Of a stretch of DNA of 64,000 nucleotides, positions 20,634 through 32,297 are shown one piece after another; position 1 is the stretch's first letter, and each line of letters begins with the position of its first letter. The position numbers and the translations under genes are program-made. The notes under the pieces are model-generated. The model was not told where the DNA came from, searched no databases, and was given only the letters and a program-made list of their open reading frames with translations. Origin of the DNA: Diphasiastrum complanatum (Eukaryota; Streptophyta; Lycopodiopsida; Lycopodiales; Lycopodiaceae); the NCBI GenBank assembly GCA_029204225.1, contig CM055097.1:38741106-38805105 (forward strand), in the 5' to 3' direction.

Positions 20634-22004
20634 TTGTTCAAACTAGATGGTTGTGTTATTGCTAACCAAGTTGGATGTGTTGCAAGGGAGCAAATACCTA
20701 TTCAAGAGGTTTGGCATAAAAGTATGGGACACCTCAACTTCAAGTCATTGGAGGTAATGGCTAGGAAGAAGATTGTGATAGGTCTTCCAAGTTTCTTAAG
20801 TGGCATCAAACATGTTTGTGAGTCTGAAAGGAAGAATAGGACTTTATGTGAAAGTGCTAAGTCTATGAGGTTAAGTGCTAATATTGAGAAACCATTTTGG
20901 GGTCAAGCTTTGTTGTGTGCAAATTTCTTGTGCAATAGGTGGCCGAGTGCTATGTTGGATGGAAGGACACCTTTTGAGATGCTATTCAAGAGGAGGCCGA
21001 GTGTCAACTTTCTACGAACCTTTGGATGCAGATGCTATGTCAACATTACTCTTGATGATAGGACCAAGGAGGATCCATTTTCAAGAAGAGGTATTTTTGT
21101 TGGATATAGTGAGGTGAGTAAAGCCTACAAGGTTTACATTCCGTCTACTAACAAAGTGATTGCTGGTAGAGATGTCATTTTTTATGAGGGGAACATTCCA
21201 GAAGTATCTTCAAGCATGATTGATGGTAGTGTGGATGGATCTAACATTCTTGATGTTGATGAAAAGGATCCTACTTTGGATGGTGATGATGATGGACCTT
21301 CGTCAAGTCAAAAGCCAAGGAGAACATCAAGAGAAAGACAAGTACCTTCAAGGCTCACATATGATCAAAAGGGTAAGCAAGTAGTTTCTGGAAATTATGT
21401 TGCTTTCCTAACCTCTTTGGATGAACCTACAAGTGTAGATCAAGCAAGGAAAGAAGAGGAGTGGATCCAAGCAATGGATCTTGAGTATCAAGCTCTTATG
21501 AAGAGTGAAACATCTTTTGGAGGATCTTCTTCTATAGATGGTGCTATGCAAGTGGATGGATATTATCTTGCTATAAAAGCAAGTAATGGATCTAGAAAAC
21601 AAATTTTTCTCAATGACTTTGATGTCCAAGTTGATGATCAAGAGGTTAATCTCAAAGGGCTTCAACTAGTCAAAAGGGAACTTGGCAATTTGGAGCTAGT
21701 CAAGAGCATCAAAGGAGAGGTGATTGGCAAAGATGTTATGGATCTGTTTTTGCAACTTATTGAAGACTCAAGCAAGGTCAAAGGAGCAGCAAGGAAGTGT
21801 TGTTCAAGTCTAATTTACTTGTTCTATCTCATGTTTGAGCATTTTCATGTGGATATATGCAAATTGTCAAGATATGATAAAACTAGCTACATTGGTGAGC
21901 ATTGTTTTGATGTTGGATTTGTACTAGCATTCTTGGCTGGTTTTGATGATGGAAATGAAGCTATTGGAGGTTCATTATGTCACTCATTCATGGATGACAT
22001 CTAA
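20634..22004 (+). CDS. Chimeric ORF: copia integrase remnants fused to a foreign 'cargo' domain
   Basis: This single 456-codon frame starts with copia pre-integrase sequence (EVWHKSMGHLNFKSLEVMA). It then jumps in frame from GIKHVCES to ERKNRTLCE, deleting the integrase core with its two catalytic Asp, and continues through WGQALLCANFLCNRW, GYSEVSKAYKVYIPSTNKV and the linker to WIQAMDLEYQALMKSE. At about 21505 it leaves copia RT and enters unrelated sequence (DGAMQVDGYYLAIKASNG, FDVQVDDQEVNLKGLQ, GKDVMDLFLQL, CCSSLIYLFYLMFEHFHVD, FDDGNEAIGGSLCHSF) to the stop at 22004. The foreign part recurs at 51890-52590. I do not recognise its family. That the frame stays open across three junctions is notable; expression is unknown. 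Confidence 0.7.
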   Translation: MFKLDGCVIANQVGCVAREQIPIQEVWHKSMGHLNFKSLEVMARKKIVIGLPSFLSGIKHVCESERKNRTLCESAKSMRLSANIEKPFWGQALLCANFLCNRWPSAMLDGRTPFEMLFKRRPSVNFLRTFGCRCYVNITLDDRTKEDPFSRRGIFVGYSEVSKAYKVYIPSTNKVIAGRDVIFYEGNIPEVSSSMIDGSVDGSNILDVDEKDPTLDGDDDGPSSSQKPRRTSRERQVPSRLTYDQKGKQVVSGNYVAFLTSLDEPTSVDQARKEEEWIQAMDLEYQALMKSETSFGGSSSIDGAMQVDGYYLAIKASNGSRKQIFLNDFDVQVDDQEVNLKGLQLVKRELGNLELVKSIKGEVIGKDVMDLFLQLIEDSSKVKGAARKCCSSLIYLFYLMFEHFHVDICKLSRYDKTSYIGEHCFDVGFVLAFLAGFDDGNEAIGGSLCHSFMDDI

Positions 22005-22329
22005 TGGCAAGATGGAGATGGAGGCTCATTCATGGAGTGTCATGGTGGATACATGGCAACAAAGGACAAAGAAGGAGGAGACATGCAAGCAAATGTTGAT
22101 CACTCACTTTTATTGTTTGTTTGCTGTATTTTTCCAAAGAGTTCAGAGTTGGAAGCATGGTGGAATCATTTTATTTACATTCTATTTTATTCTTCATGTA
22201 CTAATTACTTCTTGACATGTAAAATTGATGTAAAATTAGTGAAGCATCCCAAATGGACACTATTCTCTATATCAATTATGGTTGTTTCTATTTTATCATT
22301 ACATGATCATTGAAAGGAGATCTATTCTT

Positions 22330-22582
22330 AGGAAGAAGATCATTCTTATGATGGATCAAAGTTCTATTGTCAAAAACTATGCTAGGAGCAAGCATATTGA
22401 GGTGCAATATCATTTTGTGAGGGAGCAAGTCATTGCAAAAGAGGTGGAGCTTCAACATGTGTCTTCAAGGGAATGTGTAGCTGATATCTTCACCAAATCA
22501 TTGGGAAAGGACTTGTTCATGAAGCACAGGACTTCACCTGGAGTGCTATCAAAGTCTATGCTAAAACTAGTTGAAGAGGGAG
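22330..22582 (+). pseudogene. Copia RNase H tail and polypurine tract
   Basis: After the cargo the sequence returns to copia: ARSKHIEVQYHFVREQVIAK, then LQHVSSRECVADIFTKSLGK and MLKLVEEGV, matching residues 1247-1317 of the intact polyprotein. The polypurine tract ttgaagagggag (22571-22582) lies directly before the LTR. Confidence 0.85.
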
Positions 22583-23177
22583 TGTGAAAGATTCAAATAG
22601 TTTGATCATTTTGTCAATATTTTCATATTTGGCATATTGAGGCCAAAACTTGTTTTATACTTAGAGAATAACTTTTCAAAGTTCATAGTCTAAATTTCAT
22701 TTGAACAAACACTTTTTGAAAGTGTGGTAAAGTTTGGAGGCGAGTTTTAGGAGATTCAAATTTGAATAGTTGGGTACATTGAATCTAGGCCCAAAAATAG
22801 TAGAGTTAACATTTTGGAGAGAAAGCCAAGTGGCCAAATAGGGTTTGGACTTGCTATAAATGGATGTAACTCGTGGAGAGTATCTCATTTCATGCTTATA
22901 CATGGTTCTCTTGGGTTCTACTATCCATTGGTGCACTATATTGGTGATTGCATGCAATTTTATGTGTAGAATGATCCATAATTGTTATTTTTGTTTCATA
23001 CACGTGAATGACAGTAGCTTGTTACTTTTGTACTAAAAAAATAGTACATAAGTGTTTGCATCTCATTTTGTGTGTAGATGCTGATTTTTCTACATTGGTG
23101 AGATTGGTAGTGTATTTCTCTTTCTAACCAAAGATCTTTCAAGTTGATTGGATCTTAAGGATATGAAAACCTTCACA
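22583..23177 (+). repeat. 3' LTR of the chimeric copia (595 bp)
   Basis: It starts TGTGAAAG directly after the polypurine tract and ends CCTTCACA, giving a 7 bp terminal inverted repeat. It aligns along its length with the LTR at 52747-53393 (shared gattcaaatttgaa, gtacattgaatcta, ctaaccaaag/gtaaccaaag near the end), so both elements belong to one family. Confidence 0.75.
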
Positions 23178-23813
23178 TTTTGTCTGGTATTCTGGATTTC
23201 AGAATTCGATTCTACAGATAGACGTAGCAACTGCTTCTGCCCACAACTGCTTCGGGGATGAGCCATCATACACCTGGCAGCTTCCATTAGTGTACGATTT
23301 TTTCGTTCCACAATTCCATTGTGCTGAGGTGTGTATGATGCAGTCTTCGTATGCATAATACCTCGATCGACTTAGAAAGTTTTGAATTCATTGGAAATGT
23401 ACTCACCCGCATGATTTGTGCAAATTTGCTTCAACTTGTTGCCTCTGTCTGCTTCTCAGCCCAATTGGTATACATAATAAATTTCTCAAAAGCTTCTGAT
23501 TTTGTACAAATAAAGTATACTACAACGAACTTGCTGAAGTCATCAATAAGCGTGATGAAATATTTTGCATCACCTAAAGACAAAACTCCGAATGGTCCAC
23601 AGATATCCGAATGTACAATTTCCAATACCTTGGTTGCTTTAAAAACATCTTTACTGAAGGTGTACGAGTCATTTTGTTTTTAAGACAAGATTCGCAGGTA
23701 GTTCAAATATCTCGACTCTTGATTTCGGCTCCTTCAATTATTTGACTCTTGTTGGCTTGGTACAAGGCTTCCATGTTCATGTGACATAACCTCTTGTGCC
23801 ACAGAGGGGAATG
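23178..23813 (-). pseudogene. Copia pre-integrase and integrase fragment
   Basis: Minus-strand frames from 23813 down read PLWHKRLCHMNMEALYQAN and CESCLKNKMTRTPS (the HHCC zinc region). Next come MEIVHSDICGPFGV and YFITLIDDFSKFVVVYF (integrase core with the first catalytic Asp). Then TASYTPQHNGIVERKNRTLM includes the catalytic Glu, followed by LWAEAV. Frameshifts and stops separate the parts. The segment is cut at 23178 where the plus-strand LTR ends. Confidence 0.85.
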
Positions 23814-25689
23814 ATTTTTGGCGAGCATTTCTCAGCGAGCAGTTTTCTAACAAAGGTGAGCATCTTGAGCCCCTGCTCGCCCTTCATCCCAGTCTTTTCA
23901 CTTTTGTCTATTCAAGTACCATTTGCTTTCTATCAATCAAGTACCATTTTAAGCTTTGACGACATAACTAAGTCTACTAAGGTAGCAATTTTAGTATGTT
24001 TGGAGGTTACAAATCGGCGTTTCAATGTTGGCAAGATGGAAAGCACAAGATTTATCATTTAGGATTTGAGTTATATAATTACTTAGGTTTCATTATGATT
24101 GTGTTGATGAACAACTAGATCCCATAAGTATTGTTTATCTATTAAACATAATTTGAAGCACAGAAGTTGATTATTATTAAATTTTTTCTCTTGAGTCCAA
24201 AATGCATGTGGCTCTTTGTAACCAAATATAATCACTACTTCTTTTGTCATTGTCTATTATTGTTTCCTTCATCCCAATCATGGCAAGCTATGGCTTATTC
24301 GGCAAATGAAGTTTTAAATGTGGTTGGAGAGCAATCTTTCTTCGTGGCAAACATTTTTGAGTTAGCCACTGATACACTTGCAAAATTTATAATATTTTCT
24401 CTTATAATGAGGTTATCAAATAAAAACTCAAGAAACATGCATAATTTGTTCTTCGGTCGGACTTTGCTATTGCTCTGGCATCCTTTATATTCCAAATATC
24501 TACCATATTTCACTATTTAAAATGGTTGGCTGGAGCATTTATACTCATGTTTTGACTACTCTTCAATGAATCTATGAACAGAGAAATATGTGCTCCTTTT
24601 TTCATTACCCATACAACGACACAACAGAATTGAAAAATTCACAGTGTTTAGAACTCCTCACTCCTTTACCAAAGAACAAAATGGTAGGGTGTACAACTAC
24701 TCAAAAATATAGTGGGTTGTACTTGAGACTATACACCAAGTAAGTGGTAATTTGACTATGAGCTTACAATAGTTACTGTTATAATGCTGGAATAAGAAAG
24801 TAGACATCATCTATTTATACTTGCCCAATTCATATAAAAAATATCAAATTTATTCTTTGATGCTGTCTTTGATACAAGCTCCTTTGTATGCATTACTCTA
24901 TTTGTTCTTACAATAGCAACCAATGAACTTTTTGTTGTTGTGTGTCGCGGATCATATATCATATTAATACCTGGTTGTGATATTGACACACCATTGTTTT
25001 GATCTTTAATCACGTGACATATTTGACTTGTATAATTCATTCAAAACATTGGATAAAAACACAAGTCTCCAAAGGCAATGGTGAAATGCAACTGCCTTTG
25101 CCTTTGAAAAAAAACTTTCTCATCTAGAAACTGATCACCACCTACCAACAATTCAGCTAGCAACGTCTTCGCAAGTTTTGTCATGTGTCACCAATACGTT
25201 TATTTGCACATGTACTTACAGAAGCCCTTATTGTCAGAACTCATTCCAAGAGAGTCCCTTGTAGGCTTATCCCCAACCAGAATACCAAAAATCTCCTTCT
25301 CTCTACAAAACAAACCACGCGTTAGTAAAAGATTCAACGTATATTAGAGATACAAAAAATGTGCTCAAGATTTATAAACACGTACTTGGATGGTCCCACA
25401 CTGGAAGATGCAATCATCTGCAATTTGTCCTCTATCACCACGAGGCCTTTGGAATTCCAATCAAGTTTGTACCCGCATGTATCATTTCAAAGAACAAATT
25501 GGAAATTGGTTTCGACTACATTGAAATTTACATTTATTTCATTTCAACAATAGAGAAAATTACTATTAGTCCTAATAGATTCAAACTACTAAGATCACAT
25601 TTATAGAGTTTTAAATCTCGTGGCTAGGCTTCTTCATATAACAAATTCGAACTAGTATCGAAAGCCCAGCGACAATAATTATATGATGA
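23814..25689. other. Unidentified sequence with short minus-strand frames
   Basis: Two minus-strand frames, 24295-24513 (ending KKDCSPTTFKTSFAE) and 24807-25040 (with SISQPGINMIYDPRHTTTKS), have protein-like composition but no family I recognise. A minus-strand reading near 25500-25385 (WNSKGLVVIEDKLQMIASSS) is similar in character. They may be pieces of one decayed element; no terminal repeats were found. Confidence 0.3.
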
Positions 25690-26500
25690 AATTTGCATTA
25701 GATATTAATTTTTGATTTGTGATTAAATTTTTTTTACATGCCAAAAGTTATACATACATACCAAAAGTTTTTACATACATATTATTTTTATTTTTCTCAC
25801 TAAGAAATGTGTTTGCAATTAAATGACAATATTCCACAAATTGTACAACATTTATATTTTTTTACAGTTTAATTTGTTATAGTATTCCATACATCATCTA
25901 ATTCATTAATCTCATACCAACTATTACAACTTGGAAAAAATTGTTTTTTATAATCAAGAAAAGCTCTTTATCTAGCTATTCAAGGTTCAGTTTTTAACAC
26001 AAGTTTATTAATTCATTATCAAATTAACTCATGTTAAGGTATAAGAAGTTATAATTTGAGATTTTTTTTTTAAATATTGTAAATTTTGTTTCATTTGTTT
26101 CTATTATAAATTATGTATAGAGTATATATTTTATTAAAATATCTTGATATTTTTAAATGATTCAAAGTAAAATCAATAAAAGCTTTTAATTTGTTTAGAA
26201 AAAATATATTCAATATTTATACTAATTAATGTTAAACCATAATTTTTTTATAAATATGTAATTCTAAAAAAATACCTTTGAGTCCGTTTTGTTTTTGTCA
26301 CTTGATTGTATTTGTTTCTTTGAAATTTGATAGAAATCTGCAAAAGTAACTAGTTTATAAATTTGTTAGATATTAAAATAAGTTTAATTAATGAGATAAA
26401 AAGTCATTAATAAAAAATAAGACATATTTTTTTATTATAATTTTAGAAAACATATGTTTGTTTAAAAGTTAGTTATTGATTTTTATGTTAGTAGTCTTGG
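25690..26500. other. Very AT-rich non-coding stretch
   Basis: This is dominated by A and T with many poly-T/poly-A runs (for example near 25715-25735, 26060-26075 and 26240-26275). No frames of note occur. It could be a matrix-attachment-like spacer or transposon-free intergenic DNA; no function is shown. Confidence 0.6.
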
Positions 26501-27189
26501 CATAAAGCCAGTGGGAAGTGGCAATTGTCTTTCTAAGAATTTATAAAACGAAGATTACAAGAGAAATGTCAAGAGCTGCATGTTTGTATAGAGTCATATA
26601 CCGAAGTTTCCCGAAAGGTGTCGTGCATTCAAATGAAGGTGGGAAACTAAGTTTCCCTCCACTATGGTTGTAGTTTTAAAAAACTTTGTAGAGTTCTCTA
26701 CTACAAAAATTGGTAGTTTTTTTTTATAAAAATTGTGTAGAGTTTCTTCACTTCCTAAAGAAACATTGATTGTAGAAGCTTGGATAAGTTAGAAACCTTG
26801 TTCTCTGAAGAGACTGTACGTGTGTATTATTCCGTATTTTTGATAGCAAGATAGGGTGAATATGAACGAGGAAGAATCCATGAGAGAGAGAGAGAGAGGG
26901 AGGGAGGGAGGGAGAATGTGAATTAAAAGATAGATGAAAGGATGATGTTGTCGTAAAACGATAGTCGTGAGTGCAGTGGAAGCTCGGTTGCTCAGAACGT
27001 AGGCATGTAGGAACGGAAACGCAACAGTTAGTAGCATAAATATTCAAGTAGAAGAATTCATACAGTTTGCGCAAATGAACGACACAGTAGTGAGACCAAA
27101 ATTGCACTCTGATAAATATCAACAGTGAGTACAATGCTTGAACTAATAACTTCAGCTTGCTGAGTGTGATAACGTTGGCTACAGATAAC
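26501..27189. other. Spacer before the minus-strand LTR, with short GA/GGGA tract
   Basis: A tract of GA then GGGA units occupies 26882-26914. A 128-codon minus-strand frame (26748-27134) overlaps the LTR-proximal region but its serine/leucine-rich text comes from that tract. No gene is recognised. The rest may include the downstream end of the LTR that terminates at 27481. Confidence 0.4.
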
Positions 27190-27680
27190 TCTAATTGGAA
27201 GAGAAATTAGATTGTTCTTCTTAACGCTTACATAGCTTGATTCAGCTAATATAGAGATTTACAAGAGAGAAAATATTTTACAAGCCTTTAAGACTATTTA
27301 CGCCAGTCTTTGCATATGTACAAAAGTTGGTAACAACTTCACCGCCTTTTGGATATTTGGTTGTCCAGCTATGAAGTTTAAAGCAAAAAAATGTGAAGGT
27401 CCGAAATCATGTTGTCGGCCTTCTATTTTCAAGATGCTCATTACTTAACAATTTTTAAGGTTGAGCATAAAAAATCTAACACTCCCCCTTAATGAGGATC
27501 TTGAAAAACTTTGATCTTCAGATTTAACATATCGTTAAGTCTGAAATGTTGCTCCTTTGATAGAGCCTTTGTGAAGTAATCTGCTGCCATGTAATTTGTT
27601 CTGTAGAAAATTAATGTTGTGCACTTTCTCTCTAAGATAATGATACCTGATTTCTATATGTCTGGTGAAAAATTTCTACC
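27190..27680 (-). mobile_element. 3' end of a minus-strand copia: RNase H tail, polypurine tract, LTR
   Basis: Minus-strand codons from about 27680 read FFTRHIEIRYHYLREKVHN. After a frameshift they read AADYFTKALSKEQHFRLNDM, the copia RNase H terminus. A polypurine tract AAGGGGGAG (complement of 27482-27490) precedes an LTR starting TGTTAGATTT at 27481 and running left. This LTR is the same family as the one at 17526-18136. The downstream LTR end was not located with confidence (somewhere left of 27190). Confidence 0.75.
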
Positions 27681-28730
27681 CTGTAGATATTCCCGCCGAC
27701 GCTAGTCTTGCAAGGCTTCTTCCATCTGGAGAAATGGATTTAGAAATCATAGAGCCAAAGATAGATGATAAAGAGCAATGAATGGCCTCCCTTCAAGTGG
27801 ATGAGCCATTATGTATTTCACATGTACAGAATTATTTTATACAAATATAAAGAGATTTTATTATATTCAATCATCTTGAATTTCGATTGTTGTTCCTACA
27901 TGTTTGTATTTGAGATTCTTATTTCTGGTTCTAAGTGAGATAAAGCTCGTCCTCATGATCAAACCTTTGTTTTTCATAGCCTTGGTCTGCCTTGCCTTTA
28001 CCATGGTTTTTTTTGGATAAGTTCAGAAGATGATCTGAGTGAACATTTGCCACAACCAATCCAAACGTGCGGCATAAGTTCACTCAAATTTGTTGTTGCA
28101 AATCTTCACTCATATCATCTTTTGAACATATTCAAATATGCCAAGACAAGGACAATACAGACCAAGGCAATGAAGACAAAAAATACAGTAGATGTTGGTT
28201 CAGCGCGCGAGGATGACTTCACTGGGAGGCACTTCAACAAGGGCACGCATCGAATCCATATCTGATTGTAGTGGTTGTTGGAGTTCAAGTGCCCAAAGAT
28301 CTTCCCATTGGAGATAATGCATTTTTGGCAGAAGACAATTAAGCTTGTTATCGAAAATTCATATCCAGTTGCAATTACTATGTGTCCTCCACCATAGAAA
28401 TGGAGATCATAGAAAAGAAAGAGCTACATAGAAAAAGTGGCTCATAGAACAGATCATAGAAAAAGTTGCTCATATATTATCAAACATGATTTATACAAAA
28501 AATTATATGACATAATACAAAATTACATTGTTCAAATTTTATGGATCTTCAATTTTGATTTATGTTCCTATGTCTATGCATTTTATATGCTCTTCCTACC
28601 TTGCTCGTACCTGCACAACAGAAATTGTTTAAGTTCATTTATCTTGTAAAACTGATTCACTAAGAAATTGAAAAATTAAAAATTTTCATATGGCATGACG
28701 TACCTTTACATCATTCAATCGAAATTGATA
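27681..28730. other. Sequence without recognised features
   Basis: Short frames only (longest plus-strand frame 28047-28265, no motif). A small run of near-repeats (catagaaaaag...) lies at 28408-28460. Nothing assignable. Confidence 0.4.
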
Positions 28731-28734
28731 GTAC

Positions 28735-29480
28735 TGAGGTAGATCAAATTGCAACATGTCTAGTTCTGATCAAATGTTATTGAGACACCAATTTTTCTCT
28801 ACCTCAACCATCGCAAGAATGTTGTCATTTCTTTTCACTGTTATTTGAAGTTGCTCTTGATGGTTTATTCCAAAATCTTGATCAAGTGGCTTCCACTCAT
28901 GTTACATTTTATCCATCTTATATAATACAGCAACAAAGTGAGCATTTGTTTTTCGATGTGATATCTAAATGTCATTCATGACTTACATACCCTACACTCA
29001 ACTTGGTGATTTTGTTTCATATCCCAACCATCATCGAACAACTCGGCGATTATTTCATCACTCAAGTCCTTATAAATAAACATTGTTTTCGTTCGCCGAA
29101 CATTGCATTTGGAAAAAAAATCAACAAAAATAGAAAAAGGCAAATACCAACTTAATCTATTATTTTTTGAACCAGTGCTAGATTTTAATATACTCTGAAT
29201 ATCCATATAAAGTCTAGATCAAAAACTTTTTGAAATTGCTGAATCTGGAGAAATCCATTCCTCACTCGAAAAATCTGGTAGAGGATATGGCTCTAATCTA
29301 CCAACTAAACTATTTTTATCTGGAATATAGGTGTGATCATAAAAAAATATTTCTGACTCTAAAAGGGATTTTGGAGATCGACCTTTATATTGTAAAATTC
29401 CAATATCAGAATGTATGACATCAATTATTCCTGCAATCGATTGAACTGGTTGCCATTCAATGAAATTTGATGGATACAAA
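28735..29480 (-). CDS. Unrecognised minus-strand coding segments with exon-like ends
   Basis: Frame 29479-29219 (SNFIEWQPVQSIAGIIDVIH, LQYKGRSPKSLLESEIFFYD, GRLEPYPLPDFSSEEWISPD) is followed after a stop by 29206-28976 (FIYKDLSDEIIAELFDDGWD, HQVECRVCK). A third segment, about 28950-28715 (WKPLDQDFGINHQEQLQITV, NILAMVEVEKNW), ends at a donor-like AAAG|GTACGT. The composition is protein-like and consistent with one gene broken by two or three stops. I recognise no family. It could be the relic of a DNA transposon gene or a host pseudogene. Confidence 0.35.
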
Positions 29481-31149
29481 TCTGCAAAACCAACAAAAAT
29501 ATCGTGAGAAAATTTGATATATAGAAAATGCTAATACTAATAAAATTTAATCTGAATATGCATATACTAATCGTATACTTACAATTGCATTTTCTTCTAT
29601 CATTTGGATTCAAATCCTGATGTTGGGCTCTTTGTGAAAATAAGCATGCTAAACTAAAACTTCCGTGATTGATTGACTGGCAGCTGTTACTTTGAAATCT
29701 ATTATTTGCCTTTCCAAGAGCTTCTATATATGTTATGTGATCTTTTTCTTTTTTGAAAAGTGCATTTTGAGGATGGATGCATCAAGAGCATTGATATTTA
29801 TGATATATTCTTGGTATCCATTGATCTCCTGCATTTTTTTTCATTGCAAATATTGATTGCATCAATGGTTCCTCTTGGTCTCCGATTATGTATAGCCATT
29901 AGTCCAAAATATGTGTACGCAAGCTGAGAATGGAGAGAATGGAGAGAATGAAGAGGATGAGAGGTAAACCAAAGAATAACAATCCAAAATAACAGAGAGG
30001 ACAAAGAGAATGAGAGAAATTGCCTAAGAATGACAAGAAGTTCCTAAACTACAAGAATTAGCTAGCTATAGTTTACGACTATTGACATCAAATCAACCTC
30101 GAGTGTACAAAGACGGGCAGTAAAAGAGTATTCAGGCAGTAACTATGGTCCAATTACAATCATTTGTTCTGCCCCCAGCGGGATATTTGAAAATCACAAA
30201 AATTTGGTTGGGAAAGCTAAAAACAATTTCCATCCGTCAACCACTGTTACAGTTCGTCACAGATGGACACCATTGATTGGGACACATAAGCATTGAAAGC
30301 GTGCGAATTCAAAAATAGCATCTTGACAAAGGGCCCATTTTGAGTTCTAATATCCCCTAATGACTTCAGATCTTGCAACCAAAATGTGAGACCTATCTCA
30401 ATAGCTATGTCAATCTCTCTCAATCTAGATCTAGCATCTATCCAAAGATGAAGCACAACAAAATTTTGAGCCAACTTCTTCAAAGCACATGTAAAGCACT
30501 CAAAGACTCCACAAAAGACTCAAATACACTTGATTTGCATGAGACTATGTGGCTATGGCTTCAAAATCACACCTAGATCTCAGCTAGACAAGATTGGCAA
30601 GCACGAACATGAGTTTTTTTTATCAAACAAGCTATATGTGAGTCAAACTTGATGTGTCCAACCAGGTTGGGTGCCCCACCCACCTCACTTTGAAAGCCTT
30701 ATAACTTCATCAAGACACATCCAATTGAATGAGATCAATTGCACAAGAAACTTGACTTCACTAGCTTTCCAACAAGCTATCAAGCACTAGATTTGGATCT
30801 ACCTTGGAGAAACACCAACCATTCAACTTTTGGTGATCTCACACATGCTTGAGTAGCACAGTCCATATAGTACCCATCATGGATCAATCCAATGTGTTTT
30901 TTATCCAATTTGACCGAAAAATCCCCTTGATAGCCATTGAGATTTTGCAAATAACTCTTAGTGAACATTAAACTCTACTAATAGGACGTACATGGGATCG
31001 TACTTCACATCACACATGTGAAGTATCCTTTGTCTATTTTTACACCCTTTTGATTGCTCTTGCTAGTAAAGATCAAGATTGTTACTTTATCTCAACCCAT
31101 TGGAGGTAGATGATCAATGTGATAGATCTAACTATGCAATCAATCACTC
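29481..31149. other. Sequence without confident features
   Basis: Only short frames occur on both strands. The right part (30600-31149) may belong to the antisense copia whose gag fragment starts at about 31200, but nothing there matches pol domains. Short tandem ggagagaat units lie near 29935-29955. Confidence 0.35.
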
Positions 31150-31794
31150 TTGAGGATTGAAGGTACCAAGGTGGTACACCAAGCTCATGGAGAATGTAAT
31201 CAAGAAGTTCCAATTTGACTCATAGATCTTTTGAAGAGTCTCCCAAGCCTCTTGGGCTGAGATACATGCTCCTACTTCTTTGAGCAAATCATTTGCAACA
31301 TTCATTTTGATATTCAATCACAAAACTATCAAAAAATGAGCCAAACTGAAACACAATTTTCACTAGTTTTGCATTTCTTGATGAAGAAAACATCAAAACA
31401 CTTGATCTGAACCTAAAAGGTGTATTTTAGGACCTTAAGAAGCCTACGAACGACCTAATTAAGCTCTCAAATGGCTGATCCAAATTCCTAAAGAGTGGTG
31501 GCATTCAAATCCTTATGAAAATCTCTACTAGGAGACATGTACTCCAAGATTCAACTCATGAGAACTTTCTAATTTGGCTTGGTTGAATGGAAATGGCTCA
31601 ATCTCGGTTCCTGCAGCTATAACTCAGCAAAACAAGTTCCCTTTGATCTATTCTCACTCAAATGAAACCAATTTTGAGGTACAATCACTAGATTAGCAAC
31701 TAGTAGCAAGGACAAAGCCAATACTACTCAAATCTAGGATCTAAGCTTGAGAAAATCAAATCTAAAGCTCACTTTTGATTAGGCTCTGATATCA
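31150..31794 (-). pseudogene. Gag fragment and primer-binding site of an older antisense copia
   Basis: The minus strand from about 31306 to 31200 reads MNVANDLLKEVGACISAQEA then WETLQKIYES, clearly related to residues 69-98 of the intact polyprotein (MNVTNELLKEVGKC...). At 31782-31794 the minus strand reads TGATATCAGAGCC, one mismatch from the initiator tRNA-Met primer-binding site, abutting an LTR at 31795. The sequence between is the expected leader and gag start but is too decayed to read. No pol follows to the left. Confidence 0.75.
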
Positions 31795-32297
31795 TGACAA
31801 AATTTTATAGCAAAATGAATCCCAATCAATCCTAAAAGTGATGGAGGATGCACAAATCAAAGATCTAGATCCAAACTATGAGCTAGAATCAAGAATAGTT
31901 ACCAAAACTAGCTAATTTGGCATTTAGCTCCACAGTAGGCACATATATTTGATCAAATACACTAAAGTATAGTACAACAAGCTTCTCACACCTGTAATCA
32001 ACTTCAGTACCTTCCAAAGCAAGTAATCAATACATAAAATCACTCACATCCAATAGCTATAACTCGCCACCCAAAGACAATGTTGATAGAAGTGGAAAAA
32101 ACTCGATTTTTCTTCATATTTGGATGGAGATTCCATCATACATTTATACATTTCAAGCTTGGATCTGAACATTTTAGGGCATATCTGTACTTATCATAAC
32201 CTAACCCTAACATCTAACCTATTAGGTCATTGGATCCACCCTAATATGGAGTCAAGATCTCAAGATCCAAAAACAATGTAAAACATGCTATCTTTAG
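31795..32297 (-). repeat. LTR of the antisense copia, interrupted by the intact element
   Basis: The LTR lies next to the primer-binding site at 31782-31794, with TG at its plus-strand left edge. At 32297 it is interrupted by the insertion of the complete copia, and it should resume after 38733; its far end was not recognised. This makes the complete element a nested insertion. Confidence 0.55.

Larger units (their letters stand above)
20040..23177 (+). mobile_element. 5'-truncated, chimeric Ty1/copia element with RT replaced by foreign coding sequence
   Basis: The order on the plus strand is: gag zinc knuckle, protease, pre-integrase domain, integrase C-terminal part, linker, about 800 bp of non-copia coding sequence, the last 70 codons of copia RNase H, a polypurine tract and a 3' LTR. 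Copia parts are close relatives of the intact element at 32298-38728. The 5' LTR, primer site and most of gag are missing; the left end abuts an unrelated minus-strand coding region. Without integrase core and RT it could only move with help from a complete relative. Confidence 0.85.

Noticed and set aside
25690-26500. AT-rich region as a centromeric or replication-origin element
   Set aside because: No repeat periodicity or other support beyond composition.
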